The translations under genes and the position numbers were made by a program. Below the pieces are notes generated by a model that was not told the DNA's origin, did no database searches, and worked only from the letters and a program-made list of their open reading frames with translations. DNA of 64,000 nucleotides from Candidatus Pantoea formicae (lineage in GTDB: Bacteria; Pseudomonadota; Gammaproteobacteria; Enterobacterales; Enterobacteriaceae): the NCBI RefSeq assembly GCF_011752625.1, contig NZ_VWXD01000003.1, positions 496,001 through 560,000 of the forward strand, given 5' to 3'. Shown piece after piece: positions 51,782 through 60,629 of this stretch (the first letter of the stretch is position 1; the number at the start of each line of letters is the position of its first letter).

Positions 51782-53344
51782 ATGCTCATTCCCCAGCAAT
51801 TTGTCGGTCAATTTCGCCGTAAGCGCCTGCTTATTGCGTTGGTGATCGCAGCGCTGGTTCTGATTCTGACGCTCACTTTTCGTTATATCGAAGAGAAGTC
51901 GCGCATTGAGCAACAGTCATTAAATTTTGCCAGTCGAGCCATTGAAAGGTTTGACCGCATGTTCTCCCCACTTGATGTTTCCGCCAATAACACCCTTGGC
52001 CTGGTCGGCGTGCCTTGTGCGCAAGTGCGCTACCCGCTGATTGAGAAAATTGCTGCGTTGCAAACCGTTCGCACCGTGCTACTGGTACAGGATGACAACA
52101 TTTACTGTTCCAGTATTTACGGCCCACGCGATATCTCATTTAGTCAGACCTATCCTGAACTCGCCATTAATAACCAGCGCATGATGCTAACGACCGATGA
52201 TTATCTGTTAAAAGGATCGCCGGTACTGCTGCTCTGGACGCCGAAGTCACTGGATAACCGCGATGGCTTACTACAGATCATCAACGTTGAGTTGATGACC
52301 AACTATTTGCTGGAACCCCAGTTGCCTTGGGTTGAACGCGCCATTTTTAACGTGGGTGGTCAAAGCCTTGAATATGGTAATCCACTGATTGAACACACCG
52401 TGCCATCGGAAGATGAAGTTGCTTACGATCAATCCTCGTTACGGTATCCGTTTAGCATCACTTTGTATGGACCTTCGCCAGCACGTCTGGCGCTGAATAC
52501 GCTACCTTCCCAGCTTCCGCTTGCGGTGCTGTTGAGCCTGCTAATGGGTTACATCGTCTGGCTGGCTACCGCGAACCGCATGAGCCTGAGCTGGCAAATC
52601 AGTTACGGCATTACGTCGAACGAGTTCATGGTTTATTGCCAGCCGCTGATCAATGCTAAAAGCGGTGAATGTGATGGCATTGAGCTGCTGTTACGTTGGC
52701 ATAATCCTCGCCAAGGATGGATAGCACCCGACGTGTTTATTCCTTTGGCTGAGCGTCAAAACCTCATCGCGCCGCTGACCCGCTTTGTGCTCGCCAAAGT
52801 GGTGGATGAATTACCCAACCTGCCACAGTGCCCTTCTTTCCATATCGCCATTAATGTTGCGGCAAGTCACTTCCACGATCGGGCTATCGTAGAGGATTTG
52901 CAGGAAATCTGGTGGCCGGCTAATCCGTTGCCAAAACTGGTGGTCGAATTAACGGAGCGTGATGCGCTACCCGTGATTGATCAGTCTGTGGTGTCGCAGT
53001 TGCACGAGATTGGCGTCAGTTTGGCGATTGATGATTTCGGCACCGGCCACAGCTCGCTGGCCTACCTCAAAGATTTGAAGCCAGATGTGCTGAAGATTGA
53101 CAAGATCTTCACCGCCGCCATTGGTACCGATGCTATTAACGCCACCGTGACCGATATGGTCATCTCCCTGGCACAGCGTTTGAACATCGCACTGGTGGCT
53201 GAAGGGGTCGAGACCGCTGAACAAGCCAATTATCTGCGTGAACGGGGTGTCGACCATTTACAGGGCTACTATTACGCCCGTCCGATGCCGATTGAAGACT
53301 TCCCTGTGTGGCTGGAGCAGCACCAGTCGCACCTTAATGCCTGA
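51782..53344 (+). CDS. pdeD: CSS-motif EAL-domain c-di-GMP phosphodiesterase PdeD
   Basis: Membrane phosphodiesterase that lowers c-di-GMP; formerly yoaD. The 520-residue protein has an N-terminal membrane segment (about 14-35) and a periplasmic CSS domain (VPCAQVRY ... IYCSSIYGP). A second membrane segment near 240-262 is followed by a complete EAL domain. Catalytic motifs are intact: ELLLRWHNP in place of EALxR (E-L-L), INVAASHFHD, VELTERD, DDFGTGHSSLAYL, KIDKIF and EGVET. The first EAL triplet reads ELL, a common tolerated variant. Confidence 0.93.
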   Translation: MLIPQQFVGQFRRKRLLIALVIAALVLILTLTFRYIEEKSRIEQQSLNFASRAIERFDRMFSPLDVSANNTLGLVGVPCAQVRYPLIEKIAALQTVRTVLLVQDDNIYCSSIYGPRDISFSQTYPELAINNQRMMLTTDDYLLKGSPVLLLWTPKSLDNRDGLLQIINVELMTNYLLEPQLPWVERAIFNVGGQSLEYGNPLIEHTVPSEDEVAYDQSSLRYPFSITLYGPSPARLALNTLPSQLPLAVLLSLLMGYIVWLATANRMSLSWQISYGITSNEFMVYCQPLINAKSGECDGIELLLRWHNPRQGWIAPDVFIPLAERQNLIAPLTRFVLAKVVDELPNLPQCPSFHIAINVAASHFHDRAIVEDLQEIWWPANPLPKLVVELTERDALPVIDQSVVSQLHEIGVSLAIDDFGTGHSSLAYLKDLKPDVLKIDKIFTAAIGTDAINATVTDMVISLAQRLNIALVAEGVETAEQANYLRERGVDHLQGYYYARPMPIEDFPVWLEQHQSHLNA

Positions 53345-53381
53345 GGACCCACGTCAGGCAGACCGCAAAATGCACCATGAA

Positions 53382-53487
53382 GCCGGTGAAGGGGGATGAG
53401 GAGTAAAGCGTCCGCCGCAAGGATGCGGCGGCCGAGGCTACAGGGATGTATTCACGCCGTCTTTACGGAACATCCCCCTTTACTGGC
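53382..53487. repeat. Palindromic intergenic element, ~106 bp
   Basis: Outer arms of 17 bp (53382-53398 and 53471-53487) pair at 15 positions around GGGGGATG/CATCCCCC. They enclose a perfect 8-bp hairpin CCGCCGCA-AGGA-TGCGGCGG (53412-53431). It lies just after pdeD, carries no ORF and has the look of a multicopy intergenic repeat; copy number cannot be seen here. Confidence 0.55.
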
Positions 53488-53571
53488 TGGACAGCACCAT
53501 CCCTGACTCATCTTTATTGTTCAACGTTTTCTTCTCACAATATTAAATAACAAAAAGGCCGTCTTTCGACG

Positions 53572-53980
53572 TAATACTTGTCAGTTAAGCATGTGGTGAT
53601 AACGCAGTCTGATGCCGCTCAGGGGCTGGCTGTCCTCGCGCCGCTGACGCGGTACCTTCACTTCACTCGGCAGCCTGACGGACCGGCGCAGACGGGACTT
53701 TCCCTGTCCCGGCTGCACCTTTCGCCAGCATCCATGCTGGCTCTCCTGGCTTCCTCATTCCGTTCAGCGCTGCGAAATGCCAGCCCCTGAGCGGCACCAG
53801 CCTGCTTGTTGGCATTTGTTTACGCTGCTGGAGAGGGCACGATGGTGAAGACTTTAGCGCTTTTACTTCCACAAAGAGCACTGTGTCAGAGGCCACAGCA
53901 CCAAAATGCGCATAAGAAAAGGCCGCCATTTTTAGAAAATGGCGGCCTCATTCGAACAGGATCTTAACTGACAAGCATTA
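53572..53980. mobile_element. Miniature IS4-family element (MITE-like), 409 bp
   Basis: Bounded by 18-bp inverted repeats, TAATACTTGTCAGTTAAG on the left (53572-53589) and the complement of TAATGCTTGTCAGTTAAG on the right (53963-53980), 17/18 identical. They resemble the IS4 end TAATGCCGATCAGTTAAG. The 12-bp sequence CGTCTTTCGACG is duplicated on both sides (53560-53571, 53981-53992), in the target-duplication range of IS4. No transposase is encoded. Inside are a 17-bp perfect inverted repeat (53614-53630/53779-53795) and a terminator-like hairpin (53921-53947). It interrupts the stem of the pdeD-yoaE terminator. Confidence 0.85.
53917..53947 (-). terminator. Terminator-like hairpin inside the miniature element
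   Basis: GGCCGCCATTTT-TAG-AAAATGGCGGCC is a 12-bp perfect stem. On the minus strand it is followed by TTTT, so it could stop transcription coming from yoaE now that the original terminator is split. Confidence 0.7.
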
Positions 53981-54009
53981 CGTCTTTCGACGGCCTTTTT
54001 TCTTAACGA

Positions 54010-55575
54010 TTAAGCATCATGCTCTTCGTCATCGTGTGGCTTATCTTTGGTTACACGCACCAGGTCGATGCGGTAGTCCGTTGCCTCGATGATTTGGAAA
54101 TGCAGCGGAGGCAAATCAATCACTTCGCCAGGCAATGGCAGTTGGCCCTTTTGCGCAATCAGCAAGCCTGCCAGAGAGGCGTGGTCTTCTTCTCGGTCAA
54201 CCAATTCATGATGATCCAGCAACTGCTGCAGTGAGTGCAGGTCGGTCCCGCCTTTCACTAACCAGCCATCGCCATCAGCAATCACATCCGGCGTTTCATC
54301 TTCATCCGGGAACTCACCCGCAATCGCTTCCAGCACGTCCAGTGGGGTAATCAAACCTTGCACCACACCGAACTCGTTAGTCACGATCACAAAACTCCCC
54401 TTCGCTCGGCGCAATACGCCCAACAGGTTGATGGGATCTAACGTTTCCGGTACCACAATGGCGGGCGTATTGGCAGCAAAGGTCGCCACATCCATACCGT
54501 GTTCCAGTGCAACCAGCAGTTCTTTTGCTCGCACCACACCGATAATTTCATCCAACTCACCACGACACACCGGGAACAAGCTGTGCGGCGTATCCAGCAA
54601 CTGGATACGAATCTCATCCAGCGGACGAGAGACATCAACCCATGAAATATCACCACGTGGCGTCATGATACTGCGAATAGAGCGCTGTGAAAGCGTCAGC
54701 ACGCCATTGATCATGTAACGCTCTTCGTCTTTAAACGCTTCCTGCGGCATCGCTTCCGTCAGAGCCGCTTCTTCAGTGGTCGCAGGCTGATGACGCTGGC
54801 GACCGCCCATCAAACGCAGAATTGCTTCGGCGGTGCGCTCACGCATCGGACGGTGCGCCTGATGGCGGATAAAGTTACGACGCGCAATCTGGTTAAACAA
54901 CTCGATAAGAATCGAGAAGCCAATCGCCGCGTACAAGTAACCTTTCGGAATATGGAAACCAAAGCCTTCTGCCACCAATGACAAACCGATCATCAGCAGG
55001 AAGCTTAAACACAACACCACGACAGTAGGATGCGCGTTAACGAAGTTGGTCAGCGGTTTAGAGGCCAACAACATCACGCCCATGGCAATCACGACGGCGG
55101 TCATCATCACCGGTAGGTGGTTCACCATACCAACGGCAGTGATCACGGCATCGAGTGAAAACACCGCATCAAGCACCACAATCTGCGTCACCACCGCCCA
55201 GAAGCTGGCATAGCTTTTATTGCCCTGCTGCTCCAGTCCACGGTTCTCCAGGCGTTCATGCAGTTCCATCGTGGCCTTAAACAACAGGAACACACCACCA
55301 AACAGCAAGATTAAATCTCGCCCGGAAAAGCTGAAATCGCCTACGCTGAATAGGGGCCGTGTAAGCGTAACCATCCAGGAGATCAGCGACAGCAGGCCAA
55401 GGCGCATGACCAAAGCAAGCGATAGACCGATCAGTCGGGCTTTATCACGCTGTTTTGGCGGCAACTTGTCTGCAAGGATGGCGATAAACACCAGGTTATC
55501 AATGCCGAGCACGATCTCCAGCACGATTAGCGTCAGTAAACCCGCCCAAATTGAGGGGTCGAAGAGAATTTCCAT
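54010..55575 (-). CDS. yoaE: TerC-family membrane protein with CBS and CorC_HlyC domains, YoaE
   Basis: A 521-residue inner-membrane protein of unconfirmed transport role, possibly metal export as in other TerC proteins. Seven membrane segments in the first ~240 residues carry the TerC acidic motifs [14 protein letters not shown] and [17 protein letters not shown] repeats (about 300-420) and a C-terminal CorC_HlyC transporter-associated domain follow. I chose ATG 55575 ([14 protein letters not shown]) with GGAG upstream, matching E. coli. The ATG overlaps the stop of a 51-codon leader frame. Confidence 0.92.
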   Translation of the reverse strand: MEILFDPSIWAGLLTLIVLEIVLGIDNLVFIAILADKLPPKQRDKARLIGLSLALVMRLGLLSLISWMVTLTRPLFSVGDFSFSGRDLILLFGGVFLLFKATMELHERLENRGLEQQGNKSYASFWAVVTQIVVLDAVFSLDAVITAVGMVNHLPVMMTAVVIAMGVMLLASKPLTNFVNAHPTVVVLCLSFLLMIGLSLVAEGFGFHIPKGYLYAAIGFSILIELFNQIARRNFIRHQAHRPMRERTAEAILRLMGGRQRHQPATTEEAALTEAMPQEAFKDEERYMINGVLTLSQRSIRSIMTPRGDISWVDVSRPLDEIRIQLLDTPHSLFPVCRGELDEIIGVVRAKELLVALEHGMDVATFAANTPAIVVPETLDPINLLGVLRRAKGSFVIVTNEFGVVQGLITPLDVLEAIAGEFPDEDETPDVIADGDGWLVKGGTDLHSLQQLLDHHELVDREEDHASLAGLLIAQKGQLPLPGEVIDLPPLHFQIIEATDYRIDLVRVTKDKPHDDEEHDA

Positions 55576-55730
55576 CAATGACTCCTAACAACACGAATGG
55601 GCGAACGCAACTGAGCCTGCGCCAGAAGGCGAGACGAGAGATCGTTAGCAAATGAGGTCACGCTGAAGAGCGTTGAAGTGTGCGCCAGAGAGCGCGGTGA
55701 ACATGTTGAGCGACGTCGGTGACGGTCCAT
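55575..55730 (-). CDS. Candidate leader ORF overlapping the yoaE start (51 aa)
   Basis: A frame from ATG 55730 ([15 protein letters not shown]...) ends in TGA whose A begins the yoaE ATG (TGATG). Overlap of this kind usually means translational coupling. The peptide is Arg- and Ser-rich, without a membrane segment. The ribosome site is weak: AGGAG lies about 25 nt upstream. E. coli is reported to have a small protein gene, yoaL, in this position; I cannot confirm sequence homology from memory. Confidence 0.45.
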   Translation of the reverse strand: MDRHRRRSTCSPRSLAHTSTLFSVTSFANDLSSRLLAQAQLRSPIRVVRSH

Positions 55731-56086
55731 AAAGGTGAGCTGAAGCCCGTTACTCCTAAATATTAAACAGAACGCTAATGTATCAGTTACATCAACGGCG
55801 TCAAAAAATTTTATTACATTTACAAACAACTGCACAAACGCAGGAATAACGAACATAAATGCAATTTTGCAGCGTTACGCTCGAAATAGCTGACAAACAT
55901 CACATAAATTATTTTTTCGCACACTAAAATAAATCGCGACCTTACCGCTGTGCAGCGGACAGTTTCGGATTATTTATTGATGCGTTTCTTTATCTTAGAC
56001 CAAAACGATCCACCTGAAACAACAACGGTAATTCTCAATGATTCCCGGCAATGCCAGTGAATCTCTCATGCGAACGGAGGTAGCAA
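55731..56086. other. yoaE-manX divergent control region
   Basis: A 356-bp gene-free AT-rich region. It includes a CRP-type site (55889-55904) and, just before manX, the ribosome site GGAGG (56076-56080). In E. coli manX is controlled by CRP and Mlc; I did not locate a convincing Mlc site. Confidence 0.55.
55889..55904 (+). promoter_or_regulatory. Probable CRP site of manXYZ
   Basis: GCTGA-CAAACA-TCACA matches the CRP consensus at 8 of 10 informative bases, with a perfect right half. It lies about 185 bp before manX. Confidence 0.55.
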
Positions 56087-57052
56087 GTGACCATTGCTAT
56101 TGTAATTGGTACACATGGCTGGGCGGCAGAACAGCTGCTTAAAACAGCAGAAATGTTGTTGGGTGAGCAGGAAAATGTCGGATGGATTGATTTCGTACCC
56201 GGCGAAAATGCAGAAACGCTAATTGAAAAATATCAGGCGCGACTGGCAGAACTCGATACATCAAAAGGCGTGCTATTCCTGGTCGATACCTGGGGTGGTA
56301 GCCCGTTCAATGCAGCCAGTCGCATTGTGGTGGACAAGCCGAATTATGATGTCATTGCCGGTGTCAATATTCCGATGCTGGTTGAAACCCTGATGGGGCG
56401 TGATGATAACCCATCCTTTGAGGAATTGATTCACATAGCCGTGGAAGCCGGTCGTGAAGGGGTTAAGGCCCTCAAGACCGAAACCCCTGCCCCAGCAGCC
56501 GCAGCACCCGTTGCGGCGAAAGCTCCAGCCCAACCACAAAAACCTCTGGCACCCGGCGAGCACATGAAGATCGGGCTTGCCCGTATCGATGATCGCCTGA
56601 TCCATGGTCAGGTGGCGACCCGCTGGACCAAAGAGACCAATGTGACCCGCATTATTGTGGTGAGCGATGAGGTAGCCAGCGACACCGTGCGTAAAACACT
56701 GCTGACGCAGGTGGCCCCACCGGGTGTCACCGCACACGTTGTGGATATCGATAAGATGATACGCGTATGGAACAACCCAAAATACGGTCGCGATCGTGTG
56801 ATGCTGCTCTTCACCAACCCAACCGATGTTGAACGCATCGTTGAGCAAGGCGTCGACATCAAATCCGTCAACATTGGTGGCATGGCATTCAAACAGGGCA
56901 AAACCCAGGTCAACAACGCGGTTTCTGTCGATCAGAAAGATATCGCCGCGTTCCGCAAACTGAACGAACGCGGTATCGAACTGGAAGTGCGTAAAGTTTC
57001 AAATGACCCGAGATTAAAAATGATGGACCTGATTGCGAAGGTCAATCAGTAG
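56087..57052 (+). CDS. manX: Mannose-family PTS enzyme IIAB
   Basis: Cytoplasmic phosphocarrier of the mannose/glucose/glucosamine PTS. The 321-residue protein has a IIA domain (His10 in GTHGWAAEQLL), an Ala/Pro-rich hinge (about residues 130-155) and a IIB domain with its phospho-His in RIDDRLIHGQVATRW. The start is GTG behind GGAGG. It is first of manXYZ. Confidence 0.96.
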   Translation: MTIAIVIGTHGWAAEQLLKTAEMLLGEQENVGWIDFVPGENAETLIEKYQARLAELDTSKGVLFLVDTWGGSPFNAASRIVVDKPNYDVIAGVNIPMLVETLMGRDDNPSFEELIHIAVEAGREGVKALKTETPAPAAAAPVAAKAPAQPQKPLAPGEHMKIGLARIDDRLIHGQVATRWTKETNVTRIIVVSDEVASDTVRKTLLTQVAPPGVTAHVVDIDKMIRVWNNPKYGRDRVMLLFTNPTDVERIVEQGVDIKSVNIGGMAFKQGKTQVNNAVSVDQKDIAAFRKLNERGIELEVRKVSNDPRLKMMDLIAKVNQ

Positions 57053-57109
57053 TTCGCTTTTGCCTGCACTGGCGGGCGAATACTTGAGACCTTGCTGAGG
57101 AGAAAAGCA

Positions 57110-57910
57110 ATGGAAATAACCACGCTACAAATCATCCTGATATTTATTGTGGCTTGTATTGCCGGGATGGGTTCGATTCTTGATGAGTTCCAGTTCCACC
57201 GTCCCTTGGTCGCTTGTACCTTGATTGGTGCCGTTCTGGGTGACATGAAAACCGGTATTATCATCGGTGGTACGCTGGAAATGATCGCCTTGGGCTGGAT
57301 GAACATCGGTGCGGCTGTCGCGCCCGATGCGGCGCTAGCCTCTATCATCTCAACCATTTTGGTTATCGCCGGTGGGCAAAGCGTCGGTGCGGGTATCGCA
57401 CTGGCAATTCCACTGGCTGCGGCCGGTCAGGTTCTGACCATCATCGTGCGTACCATCACCGTGGCCTTCCAGCACGCAGCCGATAAGGCCGCCGAGAAGG
57501 GCAACCTGAGCGCCATCAGTTGGATTCACGTGTCGGCTTTGGTGTTGCAGGCAATGCGTATCGCAATCCCAGCTTTAATCGTGGCGATCTCAGTGGGCAC
57601 CAGCGTAGTACAGGAACTGCTGAACTCCATTCCTGAAGTGGTCACCAACGGTCTGAACATTGCCGGCGGTATGATCGTGGTTGTGGGTTATGCGATGGTC
57701 ATCAACATGATGCGCGCAGGTTACCTGATGCCGTTCTTCTATCTCGGCTTCGTTACCGCTGCGTTCACCAGCTTCAACCTGGTCGCACTGGGTGTGATTG
57801 GTGTGGTTATGGCTGTGCTGTACATCCAGCTGGCACCAAAATATAACCGCACTGCGGGTGCTGCGGCTGCTGGCCCTGCACACAATGACCTCGACAACGA
57901 ACTCGACTAG
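57110..57910 (+). CDS. manY: Mannose-family PTS enzyme IIC
   Basis: Membrane channel subunit, 266 residues as in E. coli, with family motifs GSILDEFQFHRPLVACTLIGAVLGD and GGTLEMIALGWMNIGAA. The start at 57110 follows GAGGAG; an ATG six codons upstream is rejected. It is also part of the route used by phage lambda DNA and some bacteriocins in E. coli; that may not apply here. Confidence 0.95.
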   Translation: MEITTLQIILIFIVACIAGMGSILDEFQFHRPLVACTLIGAVLGDMKTGIIIGGTLEMIALGWMNIGAAVAPDAALASIISTILVIAGGQSVGAGIALAIPLAAAGQVLTIIVRTITVAFQHAADKAAEKGNLSAISWIHVSALVLQAMRIAIPALIVAISVGTSVVQELLNSIPEVVTNGLNIAGGMIVVVGYAMVINMMRAGYLMPFFYLGFVTAAFTSFNLVALGVIGVVMAVLYIQLAPKYNRTAGAAAAGPAHNDLDNELD

Positions 57911-57924
57911 GAACAGGTGAAATC

Positions 57925-58770
57925 ATGGTAGATACAACTAACGCTCCAAAGAAACTCACCCCGAGCGACGTTCGCGGTGTGTTCATCCGCTCTAACCTGT
58001 TTCAGGGTTCATGGAACTTTGAACGTATGCAGGCGCTGGGCTTCTGTTTCTCAATGGTGCCGGTGATTCGTCGCCTTTATCCTGAGAATAATGACGACCG
58101 CAAACAGGCGATTAAACGTCACCTGGAGTTCTTTAACACCCACCCTTACGTGGCCGCGCCGGTTCTTGGTGTGACCATGGCGATGGAAGAGCAACGTGCT
58201 AACGGCGCCGCCATTGACGATGCGGCCATCAACGGCATCAAAGTCGGTCTGATGGGACCGCTGGCTGGCGTAGGTGACCCGATCTTCTGGGGTACGGTAC
58301 GTCCAGTGTTTGCAGCGCTGGGTGCAGGTATCGCGATGAGCGGCAGCCTGTTGGGTCCACTGCTGTTCTTCATCCTGTTTAACGCCGTGCGTATGCTGAC
58401 GCGTTACTACGGCGTAGCCTATGGTTATCGCAAAGGTGTGGATATCGTGAGCGACATGGGCGGCGGCTTCCTACAGAAACTCACGGAGGGGGCGTCGATT
58501 CTCGGCCTGTTTGTTATGGGGGCCTTGGTCAACAAGTGGACACACGTAAACGTGCCGCTGGTGGTGTCGCGCATTACCGATCACACCGGCAAAACCACTG
58601 TGACAACCGTGCAGTCAATTCTCGATCAGCTGATGCCGGGCTTAATCCCACTGCTGCTGACCTTTGGTTGTATGTGGTTGCTTCGCCGCAAGGTCAATGC
58701 CCTGTGGATTATCGTCGGCTTCTTCGTCTTGGGTATCTTCGGTTACTGGATCGGTCTACTCGGTCTGTAA
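57925..58770 (+). CDS. manZ: Mannose-family PTS enzyme IID
   Basis: Membrane subunit pairing with ManY, 281 residues. Typical motifs are RSNLFQGSWNFERMQALGFCFSM, LEFFNTHPYVA, GPLAGVGDPIFWGT and a C-terminal hydrophobic segment. It starts 14 bp after manY and completes the operon. Confidence 0.95.
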   Translation: MVDTTNAPKKLTPSDVRGVFIRSNLFQGSWNFERMQALGFCFSMVPVIRRLYPENNDDRKQAIKRHLEFFNTHPYVAAPVLGVTMAMEEQRANGAAIDDAAINGIKVGLMGPLAGVGDPIFWGTVRPVFAALGAGIAMSGSLLGPLLFFILFNAVRMLTRYYGVAYGYRKGVDIVSDMGGGFLQKLTEGASILGLFVMGALVNKWTHVNVPLVVSRITDHTGKTTVTTVQSILDQLMPGLIPLLLTFGCMWLLRRKVNALWIIVGFFVLGIFGYWIGLLGL

Positions 58771-58861
58771 TACGCTCGCCGGGGGCTTTGGCTCCCGGCG
58801 GTTTTAGCGGGATTACCTGAGCGCCAACGTTGAGGTAAATTCGTTTGAGGAAGAAAATTTC

Positions 58862-59320
58862 ATGTCACTGACTGACGCTCTGATTGCGCTGCTCATCATC
58901 GCCTTCGCCCTGTTCGCACTCTACGATGATGTCATCATGCCGCGACGCCATGGCCCCACCAAACTTCGTGTGGCGCTGCGCCGTCGTCACAAAATCGACA
59001 GTGGCATTTTTATTGTACTGTTGCTGATTTTGCTGTGGAACAACGTCAGCAACCATGGGCCACAGCTGAGCACCACCCTGCTGATGGTGCTGTGTTTTAT
59101 GGCTATCTGGTTGTTCTGGCTACGCACACCCAAACTACTGATGAAAAATGATGGGCTGTTTTTTGGCAGCGTATGGATCGACTATCGCCGTATTCAGAGC
59201 ATGAACCTTTCCGAAGATGGCATTTTGGTGATGCAACTGGAACAGCGTCGTCTGCTGATTGCAGTGAAACAGCTTGACGATTTGGAGCGGATTTATAACA
59301 CCCTGGTGGAAGCGCGTTAA
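58862..59320 (+). CDS. yobD: YobD family membrane protein (DUF986)
   Basis: A 152-residue inner-membrane protein of unknown function with three hydrophobic segments (about 8-24, 45-60, 66-84). It follows manXYZ, as in E. coli. In E. coli mntP lies between yobD and rlmA; here yobD and rlmA converge directly and share the palindrome TTAA as both stop codons. Confidence 0.9.
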   Translation: MSLTDALIALLIIAFALFALYDDVIMPRRHGPTKLRVALRRRHKIDSGIFIVLLLILLWNNVSNHGPQLSTTLLMVLCFMAIWLFWLRTPKLLMKNDGLFFGSVWIDYRRIQSMNLSEDGILVMQLEQRRLLIAVKQLDDLERIYNTLVEAR

Positions 59321-60123
59321 GCACGCTGCCACAGCGTCAGGACAAAATCGGCGTCGCAGCTAAAGGTATCGGCTGCCGCCAATTCTTGCCACATCTCTTC
59401 ACGCGCACGCCAGGCAAACGGCGTCATCTGCAACAGACTCACGGCTTCAGCGCCTTTCAACGTCATCTCATAACGAAGGTTTTGTTGTTCGACTTGAGTA
59501 AATCCTTCATAGGCTTTCTCTTCAGCCGCATGCAGTTGTACTTCGCGATAAATGCGCGCTTTAAATTGCTGCAGGTGATGCGGCCCTGGTGTTACGGTGA
59601 GTAAATAGCCGCCCACTTTAACGACCCGGCTGAGTTCCGCTTCATTACAGGGTGCATAGATACGCACAATGCCGTCCAAAGACGCATCAGCAAAGGGTAA
59701 GCGCTGGCTTGAAGCAACACAGAACTTCACCGCACGATAGCGCTTAGCTGCCATACGGATGGCCGCCTTCGCCACATCAAGCCCAAATAGCTGAGCCTGT
59801 GGCAGTACTTCTGCCATCTTCGCGGTGTAGTACCCCTCACCGCAGCCGATATCCAATACCTGCGCAGTTTGGCCGGACAAACGTTCCGTCAACACCTTGG
59901 CGACAGCATCACGCAGCGGCTGATAGTGCCCTGCATCGAGAAACACGCGGCGAGCCAGCAACATTTCAGCGCTGTCACCCGGTTCACGAGAACCTTTGTA
60001 CTGGACGGGCAACAGGTTGACGTACCCTTCTTTCGCCTGATCGAACTGATGACCTGCATCACAGCGAAAACTGCTCGCCTGCTGCTGTAAAGGCTGATGG
60101 CAAAGGGGGCAAATCAAAGACAT
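59317..60123 (-). CDS. rlmA: 23S rRNA (guanine745-N1)-methyltransferase
   Basis: Methylates G745 of 23S rRNA with SAM. The 268-residue protein has an N-terminal zinc finger (CPLCHQPL ... [10 protein letters not shown]), the SAM-binding motif [12 protein letters not shown] and [12 protein letters not shown] start it at ATG 60123 ([10 protein letters not shown]) with GGAG upstream, equal to the E. coli start; an upstream frame adds 27 non-family residues. Confidence 0.94.
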   Translation of the reverse strand: MSLICPLCHQPLQQQASSFRCDAGHQFDQAKEGYVNLLPVQYKGSREPGDSAEMLLARRVFLDAGHYQPLRDAVAKVLTERLSGQTAQVLDIGCGEGYYTAKMAEVLPQAQLFGLDVAKAAIRMAAKRYRAVKFCVASSQRLPFADASLDGIVRIYAPCNEAELSRVVKVGGYLLTVTPGPHHLQQFKARIYREVQLHAAEEKAYEGFTQVEQQNLRYEMTLKGAEAVSLLQMTPFAWRAREEMWQELAAADTFSCDADFVLTLWQRA

Positions 60124-60188
60124 AGATAACTCCGGGTTAGCGATTCGCGCGCAGTTTACCCTGATCATCTGGCAACAGAAAGGATAAA

Positions 60189-60217
60189 GAAAAGCCCCGG
60201 TCATAGACCAGGGCTTT
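60189..60217 (-). terminator. cspC terminator
   Basis: AAAGCCC-C-GGTC-ATA-GACC-A-GGGCTTT is an 11-bp stem with one C-A mismatch, followed on the minus strand by a T-rich tail (TTTCTTT). It separates cspC from rlmA. Confidence 0.8.
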
Positions 60218-60261
60218 ACGATTCGTGTCAGCGGTGCATGGCACCGAGTCTGAGAGCGAAA

Positions 60262-60471
60262 TCAGATAGCAGTAACGTTTACTGCTGCTGGGCCTTTCTG
60301 GCCGTCCTGAATTTCAAACTCAACAGCCTGGCCTTCAGCCAGAGTTTTGAAGCCATTACCCTGGATTGCAGAGAAGTGTACGAACACATCTTTGCTGCCG
60401 TCAGCAGGAGTGATGAAACCAAAACCTTTAGACTCGTTGAACCACTTAACCTGACCTTTAATCTTTGCCAT
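60262..60471 (-). CDS. cspC: Cold shock-like RNA chaperone CspC
   Basis: A 69-residue OB-fold protein with RNP1 (KGFGFITP) and RNP2 (DVFVHFSAI). In E. coli CspC is not cold-induced and stabilises rpoS and stress mRNAs. The context (yobF upstream, rlmA downstream) identifies it as cspC rather than cspA/E. It has a strong start and its own terminator. Confidence 0.95.
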   Translation of the reverse strand: MAKIKGQVKWFNESKGFGFITPADGSKDVFVHFSAIQGNGFKTLAEGQAVEFEIQDGQKGPAAVNVTAI

Positions 60472-60554
60472 TTTTGCAAATTCCTTAGAGTGTTTATATT
60501 GCCCGAGGGCAGTCTTACAGAGAAACCAGAGACATTACTGAATGAGGCACTAAT

Positions 60555-60629
60555 TTAAGGTTCGGCAAGGAAGCGGAATTCAACGTCAACGTCTTTACTC
60601 GTAACTTCTTTACTGAAGATGCCATACAT
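60555..60629 (-). CDS. yobF: YobF, shortened to 24 aa
   Basis: A 24-codon frame, MYGIFSKEVTSKDVDVEFRF plus LAEP, then TAA. It matches the N-terminal half of E. coli YobF ([20 protein letters not shown], 47 aa). The bases after the stop still read [10 protein letters not shown] against E. coli YIGASCSNVSV, so the TAA stands where E. coli has a Tyr codon and the distal homology persists out of use. It lies upstream of cspC on the same transcript. Confidence 0.72.
   Translation of the reverse strand: MYGIFSKEVTSKDVDVEFRFLAEP

Larger units (their letters stand above)
53551..54001. terminator. Ancestral pdeD-yoaE terminator, split by insertion
   Basis: Removing the 409-bp element and one 12-bp target copy restores AAAAAGGCCGTC-TTTC-GACGGCCTTTTTT, a bidirectional terminator. 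In the present sequence each half keeps only CGTC-TTTC-GACG of the stem, and the GGC/GCC base is separated by about 420 bp. Confidence 0.8.

Noticed and set aside
52668..52703. ELL instead of EAL in PdeD as loss of activity
   Set aside because: Other catalytic motifs (DDFGTGHSS, KIDKIF, EGVET) are intact and ELL variants are found in active enzymes.
53663..53929. 88-codon open frame on the minus strand inside the miniature element
   Set aside because: It lies across the structured inverted repeats, has no ribosome site and resembles no transposase; such frames are often annotated as hypothetical in repeat DNA.
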